The position numbers and the translations under genes are program-made. Below are positions 17,655-26,440 of a stretch of 64,000 bases of DNA, piece after piece. The DNA comes from an uncultured Ruminococcus sp. (GTDB lineage Bacteria; Bacillota; Clostridia; Lachnospirales; Lachnospiraceae): assembly GCA_900541505.1 (NCBI GenBank), contig UQKK01000007.1, positions 1 through 64,000 of the forward strand, read 5' to 3'. The notes below the pieces were generated by a model, which saw nothing but the letters and a program-made list of their open reading frames with translations, made no database searches and had not been told where the DNA came from. Positions within the stretch are counted from its first letter, which is position 1. Each line of letters starts with the position of its first letter.

Positions 17655-18527
17655 TCATGATTGAATTAAATAATCTATCGCATATTTAATTTGCGCCTCT
17701 AATTGTTCTACATTCCAAATCGCAACGGTTATATTATTTGTCGGCACAGTGTTTCTATCAGTACTGATTAAACTTATCTTTTCTTCATATTCATTATAAT
17801 AAAACCTGTGTTCTTGATTCAGATAGTCATAAAAACCAAGCTCTAGTTCTCGTGTATTAGACACAACGATGTCTTCACCTGTTTTTTCAGATACATAATT
17901 TTTTAAATTTTCAAAAGCAATATCTTTATTAAATACTGCTGTCTTAGGTTCAAATATCAGTCTACTGTTATCACTGTTAAGATTATATTGATTATTTTGT
18001 TCACGATAGATTGCAACTAGACTAATTTCATATGCTTCTCCTTTATACTGGAAATTGTACCTTTCATAACTATTAAATGTCACATATGACGCCATCCCTT
18101 TTTCATTTACAATTTCATATCCATCTCTGTAAGGCTTAATACTCAATAAAGGGGCTGTTTCTCTATCTTCTATTTCAACCTGTTGCTTTGCTATTTCATT
18201 TGACTGAACAGTCATAGAAGTTGTTACCATTGACACTAATACGATTGATGTCAAAAGGGTATTGATTGTACCCTTTTTTTGAACTTTATCTATGAATTGA
18301 CTCAACCTTTCACTTCTAAAGCAATTCACTATGTACATGAGCATTATATAGAGCACTAATATAACTATAAGGAAATTATCCTTTAATATTCTTATAAATT
18401 TGTTTTCTCCAACAGTAAGAAAATATATGATGGCTATTGTTGTTAAAGCTGTAGAAATAATTCCTTTTACATTCCAGATAATATTATATCTTTTATCATT
18501 GCATTGCATTTTCTCTTTTGTATTCAC
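17655..18527 (-). CDS. Unrecognised membrane protein
   Basis: About 290 residues that I cannot place in a family. Two adjacent hydrophobic segments (GIISTALTTIAIIYFLTV and the stretch containing FLIVILVLYIMLMYIV) and a third (INTLLTSIVLVSMVTTSMTV) are followed by a soluble domain of about 190 residues beginning EIEDRETAPLLSIKPYRDGY. I prefer the GTG at 18527 because AGGAGG lies nine bases upstream, inside the first codons of a longer frame. It is clearly richer in A+T than its neighbours and sits beside a toxin-antitoxin pair and a gene remnant, which suggests acquired DNA. Confidence 0.65.
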   Translation of the reverse strand: MNTKEKMQCNDKRYNIIWNVKGIISTALTTIAIIYFLTVGENKFIRILKDNFLIVILVLYIMLMYIVNCFRSERLSQFIDKVQKKGTINTLLTSIVLVSMVTTSMTVQSNEIAKQQVEIEDRETAPLLSIKPYRDGYEIVNEKGMASYVTFNSYERYNFQYKGEAYEISLVAIYREQNNQYNLNSDNSRLIFEPKTAVFNKDIAFENLKNYVSEKTGEDIVVSNTRELELGFYDYLNQEHRFYYNEYEEKISLISTDRNTVPTNNITVAIWNVEQLEAQIKYAIDYLIQS

Positions 18528-18596
18528 AAAACTTTTCCTCCTAAACATGAAAAATGGCTATATTGTCCGCATACAATATAACCACATCTTTCATTT

Positions 18597-18908
18597 TTAT
18601 AAATATTTCTCTGTATCTCTCGCACCATAAAGAAATCTACGCACTTCCATCACATCTCCGATAACCACATAATAAATCACATAATTTCTTATATAAATTC
18701 GATAATAAGGATATTTTCTTTTTTTCACAGACGGGTATGGTTCAAATGCCAATGGATTGTTCAATCGTTCCAGTATTGCTGTCTCTACATCATTTATAAG
18801 TTTCTCTGCCGCATCTGGATTTTTCAGCACATTGGTAATGTAACTCACGGTCTGCACAATATCCTGTTCAAACAGTGGCAAATACCGAAGTTTGTATTTT
18901 CTATTCAT
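18597..18908 (-). CDS. RelE/ParE-family toxin
   Basis: A 103-residue protein with the ParE/RelE layout: N-terminal YKLRYLPLFEQDIVQTVSYI, a helical hairpin with PDAAEKLINDVETAI, and the strand pattern YPYYRIYIRNYVIYYVV ending EVRRFLYGARD. Family members act as ribosome-dependent RNases or gyrase inhibitors; the sequence does not say which. The gene overlaps the antitoxin by eight bases and is translated after it, the standard order. Confidence 0.88.
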   Translation of the reverse strand: MNRKYKLRYLPLFEQDIVQTVSYITNVLKNPDAAEKLINDVETAILERLNNPLAFEPYPSVKKRKYPYYRIYIRNYVIYYVVIGDVMEVRRFLYGARDTEKYL

Positions 18909-19161
18909 TATGAACTACACTCCTCACATTTCGGAACACATTCTCATGGCTTAATCTTTCTTCGGTCGTTTCCGCCACCCTGTCTGCTTCATCCAGTTTC
19001 ATTTCTACATTATCTACGAGACTCGCATATTCTTGCAGACTTAACACCACCATTGCTCCATATCCATTTTTGGTCAAATATACAGGTTGTCCCTCATTGA
19101 CGAGCATCTCAATCTCAGGAAACTTATTTCTTAAGTCTGAAACAGGTCTAATCTGTATCAT
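18901..19161 (-). CDS. Phd/YefM-family antitoxin
   Basis: An 86-residue antitoxin. The N-terminal half (MIQIRPVSDLRNKFPEIEML through PVYLTKNGYGAMVVLSLQEY) is the Phd/YefM dimerisation and DNA-binding domain; the C-terminal helix should wrap the toxin. AAGGAGCGAAATAAG precedes the ATG. Antitoxins of this family repress their own promoter together with the toxin, and a direct repeat of ATGATAAAAT in the promoter is a plausible operator. Confidence 0.88.
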   Translation of the reverse strand: MIQIRPVSDLRNKFPEIEMLVNEGQPVYLTKNGYGAMVVLSLQEYASLVDNVEMKLDEADRVAETTEERLSHENVFRNVRSVVHNE

Positions 19162-19195
19162 CTTATTTCGCTCCTTTCTTCTATATATTATCTTA

Positions 19196-19224
19196 ATTTT
19201 ATCATTATTTTATCATATGTGCAA
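19196..19224 (-). promoter_or_regulatory. Toxin-antitoxin promoter
   Basis: On the minus strand TTGCAC (19219-19224) and TAAAAT (19196-19201) are 17 bases apart. The spacer and -10 contain two direct copies of ATGATAAAAT, a candidate autorepression site. Confidence 0.65.
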
Positions 19225-19234
19225 CTCTATATAA

Positions 19235-19414
19235 AATATCAGGTTTTATGGCCTACAGCTTAAGGATACCCTTGTGCTTAGAGAACTTCTCCCGGGTATC
19301 TCCTATACTTACGGGCTGGAGTACAATAACCATCTCACCCGCAGCGAGGAAACCTTTGTCCGTTTCATTCGCCGCAAATTCAGCCAGCTAAAAAACTCTA
19401 CAAAAGTTTTTTGA
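19235..19414 (+). pseudogene. LysR-family regulator C-terminal remnant
   Basis: A plus-strand frame without a start codon reads LQLKDTLVLRELLPGISYTY and later SEETFVRFIRRKFSQL before TGA at 19412. This resembles the last 50 or so residues of a LysR substrate-binding domain. The rest of the gene is absent, the sequence upstream turning into AT-rich DNA of the toxin-antitoxin promoter. It overlaps the 3' end of the convergent membrane-protein gene by 17 bases. It is probably what is left after insertion of the AT-rich island. Confidence 0.5.
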
Positions 19415-20330
19415 TGTCATCCAGTACTTCCTGATATTTTTTGGAGATTGCCTTCGGGTTCCTTCTTAAAACCTTTGCAATCCGCTTAAATTCTTTTGTC
19501 CCTCTCTCGCTCATCCTGAGCCTCTCAGCGCGGATTCCGTCTCTAAGCTCCTGCAAATCCGGGAGACCGGCTCCCGCTTCTTTCATTGTCTCTGTCTTGC
19601 TCCACAGTTCTTCCAAAAGGCGCTCCTTCGCCTCTCTCAATGCTGCCAGATTCTCGGCGAAACGCTCCCGTCTGTTTGATTTCTTCTCTTCTCTCTGTAC
19701 AAGGTACTGCTGGTATTCATCCGCCGCAACCGCGGAAAGCACATCCAGACGTTTCTGCATTCTGCGGATATAGTCCTTGCTCTCCTGCAGTTTTTCCAGT
19801 ATATCCCGCATATCCATAGCAGCACGGAAAGAAAACGCCGTATCTACGCCCATATACGCCGTAAATATAAACGCCGCGCCTTCTCCTGCCACCGGGTGCA
19901 GGGCGAGCACTGCATATTCCACCGGAATGTGGATTCCCTTTATCATCGCCACGGAAAACAGCCCCCATCCAATGGACGCCATGGGGCAGATATATCCGTT
20001 GAGGTTAAAAGGCTGCCTGCTGTAGTCCCAGTATTTCACCTTGAAAAGCTTCTCCATGCCCCAGCCGGTAAAATACTCCAGAACCGTTGCCCCCGTCATA
20101 CCGAAAACAAAAATAAGCACCACATTATCTCTGACCGGAATCGTGCTGATAAGGACTGCAAGCGCTCCACATCCATAGATTGGCAGGAACGGACCATTTA
20201 AAAATCCCCGGTTTACCCAGCGGTGTTTCTGCACTGACACATAACAGCACTCCCAAATCCAACCTATGAAACTGTAAATATAGAAAAACAGCAGCCACTG
20301 CCATAATGTATATATCATAAAGCTCTCCAT
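19398..20330 (-). CDS. Putative ABC-transporter permease, CmpB family (PF06541)
   Basis: A 310-residue protein. The N-terminal 170 residues have about five membrane segments and the family signature: FYIYSFIGWIWECCYVS, WVNRGFLNGPFLPIYGCGAL, GATVLEYFTGWGMEKLF and YWDYSRQPFNLNGYICPMAS. The C-terminal 140 residues are charged and predicted coiled coil. Despite the family name no transport function is established. No ATPase or binding protein is adjacent. Confidence 0.8.
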   Translation of the reverse strand: MESFMIYTLWQWLLFFYIYSFIGWIWECCYVSVQKHRWVNRGFLNGPFLPIYGCGALAVLISTIPVRDNVVLIFVFGMTGATVLEYFTGWGMEKLFKVKYWDYSRQPFNLNGYICPMASIGWGLFSVAMIKGIHIPVEYAVLALHPVAGEGAAFIFTAYMGVDTAFSFRAAMDMRDILEKLQESKDYIRRMQKRLDVLSAVAADEYQQYLVQREEKKSNRRERFAENLAALREAKERLLEELWSKTETMKEAGAGLPDLQELRDGIRAERLRMSERGTKEFKRIAKVLRRNPKAISKKYQEVLDDIKKLL

Positions 20331-20387
20331 TCCGCCGCCTCTGTACCTGCGGCAATGCTCTTTTTAGATTTATCCGCAAATTTCTGC

Positions 20388-21641
20388 CTACATCTCAAGA
20401 CTATCTTCCTTCAGCAGAAAATCATATACACTCATCGTTGTGATTCCGTTTTCATCCCGCATTACATTCATTACATCTTTCACCAGAATCATTTTCTTAA
20501 AAGAATCTTTTACCTGGAGCAAAGACATTTTCTCCTGCCTTTGTTTTTCCTCTGTCGGCATGGAGAAAGCGGACTGAATGTAGTATCTCTGGCTTCCCCG
20601 ATTTGCCACAAAATCTATCTCCAACTGTTTTCTTTCCGACTTTCCCGCTAAATTCAGTCCCCTCTTTTCTACCAGTCCCACATCTACGGAATACCCCCGG
20701 CTGCGAAGTTCATTATAAATAACATTTTCCATAAGATGATTCTCTTCCACCTGGCGAAATCCGAGTCTGGCGTTTCTAAGTCCCACGTCTTCAAAATAAT
20801 ACTTCATGGGTGTCCCAATATATTTTCTTCCTTTCACATTATAACGGTTTGCTTTATGGATGATAAAAGCATCTTCCAAATACTCGATATATTGGCGGAT
20901 GGTATTTCCACTTATCTTGGATTTAAGCACGCTCTTAAATGTTGCCTCAATCTTCGGAACATTCGTAAGAGAACCGACAGCAGAAGCAAGGACATTGACT
21001 AAATCTTCCAGTTCCTGTGTCTTTTCGATGCGATGCCGCTCTATGATATCTTTCAGATATGTCTCCTCAAACAGCCGGGTCAGATAAGAAATCTTCTGTT
21101 CCTCTGTCTTCATCATGGACACAAGGGGAAGACCGCCGTACAGCATATAATCCGCCCATCCGTGATATATATCCCCCTCATATACCTGCATAAATTCGCG
21201 GAACGTCAGGGGAAAGATATGAATCTCGTCACCCCGCCCCCGGAATTCCGTAATTACATCCTTCGATAAAAACCGGGAATTACTTCCGGTTACATACACA
21301 TCCGCATTGTCAATATGCAGCAGAGAATTCAGTACCTCTTCAAATTCGCTTAAAAGCTGAATCTCATCCAAAAGAATATAATATGGCTCATCATCCTCTA
21401 TGCATGATTCAATATATTCCAAAATCACATCCGGATTCCGATATTTTCTGTGTTTCCTTTGGTCGAGCTCAATACTGATGATATGAGACTGCGGAGTTCC
21501 CTGTTCCAGCAGATATTTTTGAAAAATGTGAAAAATCAGATAGGATTTTCCCGACCTCCTGATACCAGTTACTACTTTAATCAGGCGATTATGCATCCGG
21601 TCAATCAAATCCTGTAAATATTTATCCCGTTTTATTTCCAT
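20388..21641 (-). CDS. AAA ATPase with DUF4143 C-terminal domain
   Basis: About 417 residues. The Walker A motif is TGIRRSGKSYLIFHIF, Walker B is YYILLDEIQLLSEFEEVLNS, and a sensor-type VTGSNSRFLSKD follows. The C-terminal half is the DUF4143 domain, ending with a nuclease-like fold signature (LEIDFVANRG). I start at the ATG at 21641, with AGGAGGGCGAT before it. These ATPases are widespread and often horizontally transferred; their role is not defined. It appears as a single gene. Confidence 0.85.
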   Translation of the reverse strand: MEIKRDKYLQDLIDRMHNRLIKVVTGIRRSGKSYLIFHIFQKYLLEQGTPQSHIISIELDQRKHRKYRNPDVILEYIESCIEDDEPYYILLDEIQLLSEFEEVLNSLLHIDNADVYVTGSNSRFLSKDVITEFRGRGDEIHIFPLTFREFMQVYEGDIYHGWADYMLYGGLPLVSMMKTEEQKISYLTRLFEETYLKDIIERHRIEKTQELEDLVNVLASAVGSLTNVPKIEATFKSVLKSKISGNTIRQYIEYLEDAFIIHKANRYNVKGRKYIGTPMKYYFEDVGLRNARLGFRQVEENHLMENVIYNELRSRGYSVDVGLVEKRGLNLAGKSERKQLEIDFVANRGSQRYYIQSAFSMPTEEKQRQEKMSLLQVKDSFKKMILVKDVMNVMRDENGITTMSVYDFLLKEDSLEM

Positions 21642-21784
21642 ATCGCCCTCCTGCATTGTTACTATTCACAGCACCCCACCTATATTGAATATTTTTGACA
21701 TAATTACCACTTTTATTCAATATCATTATATACTCTCATGATGTATTTCACAACCTGTTGTTGTGTGTTGATGTCATCCTTTTC

Positions 21785-21945
21785 GTAACAGTTCAGCCCG
21801 CGCCATTCGTAAAACCGCACTGCGTGCTAACTGCGGCTACCGCCGCTGTTTTACTCATGAACAGGCGCTCACCTCATACAGATGTCCACTCGCAAAAACA
21901 TGCAAGCATGTTTGCTTCCTGTACACTGTATGGCTGAACTGTAAC
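21785..21945. repeat. MITE-like element, copy 1
   Basis: Ends GTAACAGTTCAGCC (21785-21798) and GGCTGAACTGTAAC (21932-21945) form terminal inverted repeats matching at 13 of 14 positions. The interior holds further short hairpins such as AACATGCAAGCATGTT (21895-21910) but no ORF. The right flank (ACCCATTTTTCCCTTCCC) resembles the right flank of the element at 55528. It lies between the DUF4143 gene and the trp promoter. Confidence 0.55.
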
Positions 21946-21974
21946 CCATTTTTCCCTTCCCGCATATTTTTTTA

Positions 21975-22003
21975 TTGACAGCCAACATTTTGAGTGGTAA
22001 CAT
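21975..22003 (+). promoter_or_regulatory. trp operon promoter
   Basis: TTGACA at 21975-21980, 17 bases, TAACAT at 21998-22003. Transcription would begin near 22010, just ahead of the T-box stem I. Confidence 0.7.
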
Positions 22004-22032
22004 TGCTTTATAAATTTTAATTTGATATTGCT

Positions 22033-22316
22033 TTAAACCGATGAAGCGGAGATAAAAGCAGTCATGCGCGCACAGAGAGTCCGGGAAGGTGAGAGCCGGG
22101 TGGAAATGCAGTCTGCTAAATGGACCGCGGAGGGCGCAGTCAAAGGGCTTTTGCCTGAGTATTCTGCGACGTGTGGGCATACGTCAGTTGCCGGAGATAT
22201 GTTGGTATCTCGCAGAGCGCGCGGAAACGATATGTTTACGTGAATCAAGGTGGCACCGCGGAAAATTTGATTTTACCGTCCTTGACAGAAGATGATTCTG
22301 TCAGGGACTTTTTTTG
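22033..22316 (+). promoter_or_regulatory. T-box leader of the trp operon (Trp specifier)
   Basis: The T-box sequence AAGGTGGCACCGCGG lies at 22247-22261, followed by an intrinsic terminator (GTCCTTGACAGAA at 22278-22290 pairing with TTCTGTCAGGGAC at 22296-22308, then seven or more Ts). Stem I occupies about 22040-22140 with AG-rich apical bulges. TGG at 22121-22123 sits where the specifier codon is expected and agrees with the downstream genes. Uncharged tRNA-Trp would pair with the TGG and the T-box bulge and prevent termination. Specifier placement is from position only. Confidence 0.9.
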
Positions 22317-22389
22317 TTCTACAGGAAATTTCCTCGCAGAACCGACAGTTTCAGACACAAATTCACCAACCAGGGAAGGAGGCATTTTC

Positions 22390-23889
22390 ATGGAACACAC
22401 ACTGGATATGATTAAGCAGTACGCCAAAAGCGGGGAATACCGCCGAGTCCCCATCAGCCGGGAGCTCTACGCGGATGCGTTTACCCCTATCGAGGTCATG
22501 CGCACCTTAAGGGCAGCCAGCAGACACTGCTATCTGCTGGAGAGCGCGGAGGATAAACAGCAGTGGGGCAGATACTCCTTTCTCGGATACGCGCCCACAA
22601 TGGAAATCACCTGTACCAACGGAAGTCTAACCATCCGCGCCGGAAAAGAGGAGGAAGAAAAATCCGAGCAGGTCATTGAGACCCGTACCCCGGAAACTTT
22701 CATCCGACAGATTTTAGACGAATACAAAAGTCCCCGGTTGGACGCCATGCCTCCATTTACCGGCGGGCTGGTGGGATATTTCTCCTACGACTACATCAAA
22801 TACGCAGAACCCGTCCTTCGCCCTCTGCTGGAGGAGGACACGGGAAGCCGGGAGTTTAGGGACATCGACCTGATGCTGTTTGACCGGGTCATCGTCTTCG
22901 ACCACTACCGGCAGAAGCTCATCCTCATCATCGGGGTCAGCTTATCCGGCAGCCTGGAAGAAAACTATCAAAACGCGCTGGAAGAGCTCTCCGAGATGGA
23001 GCGTCTCATCCGCAGCGGGGCGAAGGCGGACTTTAAGCCCCTTGCACTGGAAGAAGCGTTCTCCCCCTGTATTCCCCAAGCGGATTACTGCCAAATAGTG
23101 GAGAAGGCAAAGAACTACATTTACGAGGGAGACATTTTTCAGGTGGTGCTCTCCAATCCCCTGACCGCAAAGGCGAAAGGAAGTCTTTTCGATACGTACC
23201 GGGTACTTAGAACGAGCAATCCTTCGCCCTACATGTTCTACTTCTCCAGCGATGACATTGAGGTGGCAGGCGCTTCCCCGGAAACACTGGTGAAGCTGGA
23301 TAACGGGAAGCTTACCACCTTCCCCCTCGCCGGAACCCGCCCACGCGGAAAGACAGACGAGGAGGACAAAAGGCTGGAGGCGGAGCTGCTCTCAGACGAA
23401 AAAGAATGTGCGGAACACAACATGCTTGTGGATTTGGGACGCAACGATTTGGGGAAAATCAGTTTGCCGGGCAGTGTCCGCGTGGATAAATATATGGCGA
23501 TTGAGCGTTTCTCTCATGTCATGCACATCGGCTCCACCGTTTCCGGCCGTCTCGCCCCTGACAAGGATGCGCTGGACGCCATACGTTCTGTCCTTCCCGC
23601 CGGAACCTTATCCGGCGCCCCGAAAATCCGCGCCTGCGAAATCATCGCCGAGCTGGAAGAACGCAAACGCGGCATCTATGGCGGCGCTATCGGTTACCTG
23701 GATTTCACGGGAAATATGGACACCTGCATTTCCATCCGGCTCGCCTATAAAAAGAACGGCATTGTTTGTGTTCAGTCCGGAGCAGGAATCGTGGCGGACA
23801 GCATCCCGGAAAACGAATTTCAGGAATGTCAAAACAAAGCCGGCGCAGTCATACAGGCGTTAAAGACAGCGGAAGGAGGACTGAAATGA
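22390..23889 (+). CDS. trpE: Anthranilate synthase component I
   Basis: Makes anthranilate from chorismate with the TrpG glutaminase. The 499 residues carry the N-terminal feedback domain (LLESAEDKQQWGRYSFLG, the tryptophan-binding motif) and the C-terminal chorismate-binding domain with KNYIYEGDIFQVVLS, TFPLAGTRPRGKTDEED and ERFSHVMHIGSTVSGRL. The start is the ATG at 22390 after GGAAGGAGGC; the frame is open upstream but that part is T-box leader. TGA overlaps the trpG ATG, indicating translational coupling. Confidence 0.97.
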   Translation: MEHTLDMIKQYAKSGEYRRVPISRELYADAFTPIEVMRTLRAASRHCYLLESAEDKQQWGRYSFLGYAPTMEITCTNGSLTIRAGKEEEEKSEQVIETRTPETFIRQILDEYKSPRLDAMPPFTGGLVGYFSYDYIKYAEPVLRPLLEEDTGSREFRDIDLMLFDRVIVFDHYRQKLILIIGVSLSGSLEENYQNALEELSEMERLIRSGAKADFKPLALEEAFSPCIPQADYCQIVEKAKNYIYEGDIFQVVLSNPLTAKAKGSLFDTYRVLRTSNPSPYMFYFSSDDIEVAGASPETLVKLDNGKLTTFPLAGTRPRGKTDEEDKRLEAELLSDEKECAEHNMLVDLGRNDLGKISLPGSVRVDKYMAIERFSHVMHIGSTVSGRLAPDKDALDAIRSVLPAGTLSGAPKIRACEIIAELEERKRGIYGGAIGYLDFTGNMDTCISIRLAYKKNGIVCVQSGAGIVADSIPENEFQECQNKAGAVIQALKTAEGGLK

Positions 23890-24461
23890 TACTCTTTATC
23901 GACAATTACGACAGCTTCGTATACAACCTTTACCAGGCGGCAGCCCAGGTGGACCCCGACATCCGGGTCGTGCGAAACGATGAAATTACAGTGGAAGAAG
24001 CCCTGGCGCTTTCTCCTGATTCCATCATCCTTTCCCCCGGTCCCGGAAGACCGGAACAGGCAGGTATCTGTATCGACCTCATCCGCGCGGCGAAAGGGCG
24101 CATCCCTATCTTAGGCATTTGCCTTGGACATCAGGCAATCGCCTGCGCCTTTGGAGCAACGGTGGGGCACGCGAAGGAACTCATGCACGGAAAGACCTCT
24201 TTTCTCACCGATGTAAAAGAGGATTTGATTTTTCATGGGATTTCCGCTCCCATCCAGGTGGCACGGTACCATTCCCTCTCCATTGAGGAGGGCTCGCTGC
24301 CGGAGGAACTTTATGTCACCGCCCGCACAGAGGACGGCGAAATCATGGCAGTTTCGCATAAGGGCTATCCTATTTACGGACTCCAGTTTCACCCCGAATC
24401 CGTCATGACACCGGAGGGATTTGCTATGATAAAAAATTTCATCACACACTTCCAAAAATGA
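23886..24461 (+). CDS. trpG: Anthranilate synthase component II (glutamine amidotransferase)
   Basis: A 191-residue class I amidotransferase starting MILFIDNYDSFVYNLYQ that supplies ammonia to TrpE. The catalytic Cys is in GICLGHQAIACAFG, with His and Glu in YGLQFHPESV. The upstream frame is open but lies inside trpE; ATG at 23886 overlaps the trpE stop. It could also serve folate synthesis (PabA role) if no separate pabA exists, which cannot be judged here. Confidence 0.95.
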   Translation: MILFIDNYDSFVYNLYQAAAQVDPDIRVVRNDEITVEEALALSPDSIILSPGPGRPEQAGICIDLIRAAKGRIPILGICLGHQAIACAFGATVGHAKELMHGKTSFLTDVKEDLIFHGISAPIQVARYHSLSIEEGSLPEELYVTARTEDGEIMAVSHKGYPIYGLQFHPESVMTPEGFAMIKNFITHFQK

Positions 24462-24476
24462 CAGGAGGTTTTTCAT

Positions 24477-25487
24477 ATGATTAAAGAAGCAATTATCAAA
24501 CTTTCACAGAAACAGGATTTGACTTACCAGGAGGCAGAGCAGGTCATGGATGAAATCATGGAAGGGCAGGCGACTGATGTACAGAAATCTGCCTACTTGA
24601 CTGCTCTCTCCCTTAAAGGGGAGACCATCGATGAGATTACCGCCTCTGCCGCCGGTATGCGCTCCCACTGCATCAAATTACTCCACAACATGGATGTGCT
24701 GGAAATCGTGGGAACAGGCGGCGACGGAGCCAATTCCTTCAACATCTCCACCACCTCCGCGATGGTCATTGCCGCGGCAGGCGTTCCGGTGGCAAAGCAC
24801 GGCAACCGCGCCGCTTCCTCCAAATCAGGAGCCGCTGACGTGCTGGAGGCTCTGGGTGTGAAGATTGATTTGGTCCCGGAAAAGAGCGCCTCCCTTTTGA
24901 AAGATATCAACATCTGCTTTTTATTCGCACAGAACTATCATATTGCCATGAAATATGTGGCGCCTATCCGCAAAGAGTTGGGAATCCGCACCGTGTTCAA
25001 CATTTTAGGACCTCTCTCCAACCCGGCGGGCGCTAACATGGAACTCATGGGCGTGTACGAAAAAGATTTGGTGGAGCCTTTGGCGCAGGTCATGACAAAG
25101 CTCGGCGTTGTCCGCGGCATGGTCGTATACGGAGAAGACAAACTGGATGAGATTTCCATGAGCGCTCCCACCTTCGTCTGCGAGATTCGGGACGGATGGT
25201 TCCAGTCCTACGAAATCACCCCGGAGCAATTCGGGTATACCCGCTGCGATAAGAGCGAGCTGACCGGAGGTTCCCCGGAGGAAAACGCCGCCATCACCCG
25301 CGCCATCTTAAACGGGGAGGAACGGGGAGCGAAACGCTGCGCCGTATGTTTAAACGCCGGAGCCGCCATCTACATCGCCGGAAAAGCAGCCAGCATGGAA
25401 GAGGGTGTGCGTATGGCGGAGCGCATCATAGACGAAGGACTTGCCGCGAAAAAATTAGAGCAGTTTATTGAGGAGAGCCATAAATGA
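24477..25487 (+). CDS. trpD: Anthranilate phosphoribosyltransferase
   Basis: Transfers phosphoribose from PRPP to anthranilate. At 336 residues it has the normal length. Motifs are the PRPP-binding GTGGDGANSFNIST, KHGNRAASSKSGAADVLEAL, the anthranilate-site segment HIAMKYVAPIRKELGIRT and NILGPLSNPAG. GGAGG precedes the ATG at 24477 (15-base gap after trpG), and the stop overlaps the trpC start by four bases. Confidence 0.97.
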   Translation: MIKEAIIKLSQKQDLTYQEAEQVMDEIMEGQATDVQKSAYLTALSLKGETIDEITASAAGMRSHCIKLLHNMDVLEIVGTGGDGANSFNISTTSAMVIAAAGVPVAKHGNRAASSKSGAADVLEALGVKIDLVPEKSASLLKDINICFLFAQNYHIAMKYVAPIRKELGIRTVFNILGPLSNPAGANMELMGVYEKDLVEPLAQVMTKLGVVRGMVVYGEDKLDEISMSAPTFVCEIRDGWFQSYEITPEQFGYTRCDKSELTGGSPEENAAITRAILNGEERGAKRCAVCLNAGAAIYIAGKAASMEEGVRMAERIIDEGLAAKKLEQFIEESHK

Positions 25488-26440
25488 ACATACTGGAAAC
25501 CATCACAGAACGCACAAGAGAACGCATTGCCGAAGAAAAGCGAAACATCCCGCTGACAGAAATCCGGACGCGCGCGGAGCAAGCCGCACAGACAGAAACC
25601 CGCAAGCGAGCGGAGCAAGCCGCGCAGACGGAAACCCGCAAGCGAGCGGAGCAAGCCGCGCAGGTGACGCAGAAATCAGCCGCGAAAAAGGAGCCGCCCT
25701 GCGCGAAACACTGTGAAGCAGACTTATCCGCTTTTCTTCCCTTTGAGGCTGCTTTGCGTGCGCCGGGACTTTCCTTCATCTGTGAGGTGAAGAAGGCGTC
25801 CCCCTCCAAAGGACTCATTGCCCCGGATTTCCCCTATCTGAACATTGCGCGGGACTATGAGGCGGCGGGAGCTGCCGCCATCTCCTGTCTCACAGAGCCC
25901 TACTGGTTCAAAGGAAGCGACCGCTATCTGGAGGAAATCGTCTCACAGGTCTCCATCCCCGTACTGCGGAAGGATTTCACCTATGACGAGTACATGATTT
26001 ACCAGGCGAAAGCCCTGGGTGCCTCCGCCATCCTGCTCATTTGTTCTGTGCTGGATGACGCACAGCTTAAGGCATTTCACAGTCTCGCTTGGGAGCTTGG
26101 CTTAAGCGCTCTGGTGGAGACGCACAGCGAGGAGGAGATTGAACGGGCGCAGAGAATCGGCGCCTCCATCATCGGAGTCAACAACCGGAATCTCAAAGAT
26201 TTCACTGTGGATATCCAAAACAGCATCCGCTTGAGGAAACTGGTGGACAGCGATACCGTATTTGTTTCCGAGAGCGGAATCACAGGCGCAAAAGACATGC
26301 GCGCCCTATATGAAAACGGCACCGACGCGGTGTTGATTGGGGAACTGCTCATGCGCTCCGGTGACCGCAGGGCAGCGCTTGCAGCATTAAAAATGGATGT
26401 AGATTTAAACACAGATGTAGATATGGGGAAAATGGAATGA
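25484..26440 (+). CDS. trpC: Indole-3-glycerol phosphate synthase with an inserted 12-residue repeat
   Basis: Closes the indole ring from CdRP. The core TIM barrel is intact: FICEVKKASPSKG, PVLRKDFTYDEYMIYQAKAL, ALVETHSEEEIERA, IGVNNRNLKDF and VSESGI. At 318 residues it is about 55 longer than usual. The excess lies between helix alpha-0 (residues 1-25) and the barrel: residues 28-63 are three tandem copies of a 12-residue unit (R-K/T-R-A-E-Q-A-A-Q-T-E-T), then a basic linker to about residue 75. The repeat is also visible as a 36-base DNA repeat. The insertion should be a surface helix; activity is probably kept. Confidence 0.95.
   Translation: MNILETITERTRERIAEEKRNIPLTEIRTRAEQAAQTETRKRAEQAAQTETRKRAEQAAQVTQKSAAKKEPPCAKHCEADLSAFLPFEAALRAPGLSFICEVKKASPSKGLIAPDFPYLNIARDYEAAGAAAISCLTEPYWFKGSDRYLEEIVSQVSIPVLRKDFTYDEYMIYQAKALGASAILLICSVLDDAQLKAFHSLAWELGLSALVETHSEEEIERAQRIGASIIGVNNRNLKDFTVDIQNSIRLRKLVDSDTVFVSESGITGAKDMRALYENGTDAVLIGELLMRSGDRRAALAALKMDVDLNTDVDMGKME

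Noticed and set aside
22171..22389. In-frame 73-codon extension of trpE
   Set aside because: The segment is the T-box antiterminator and terminator; the true start follows GGAAGGAGG at 22390.
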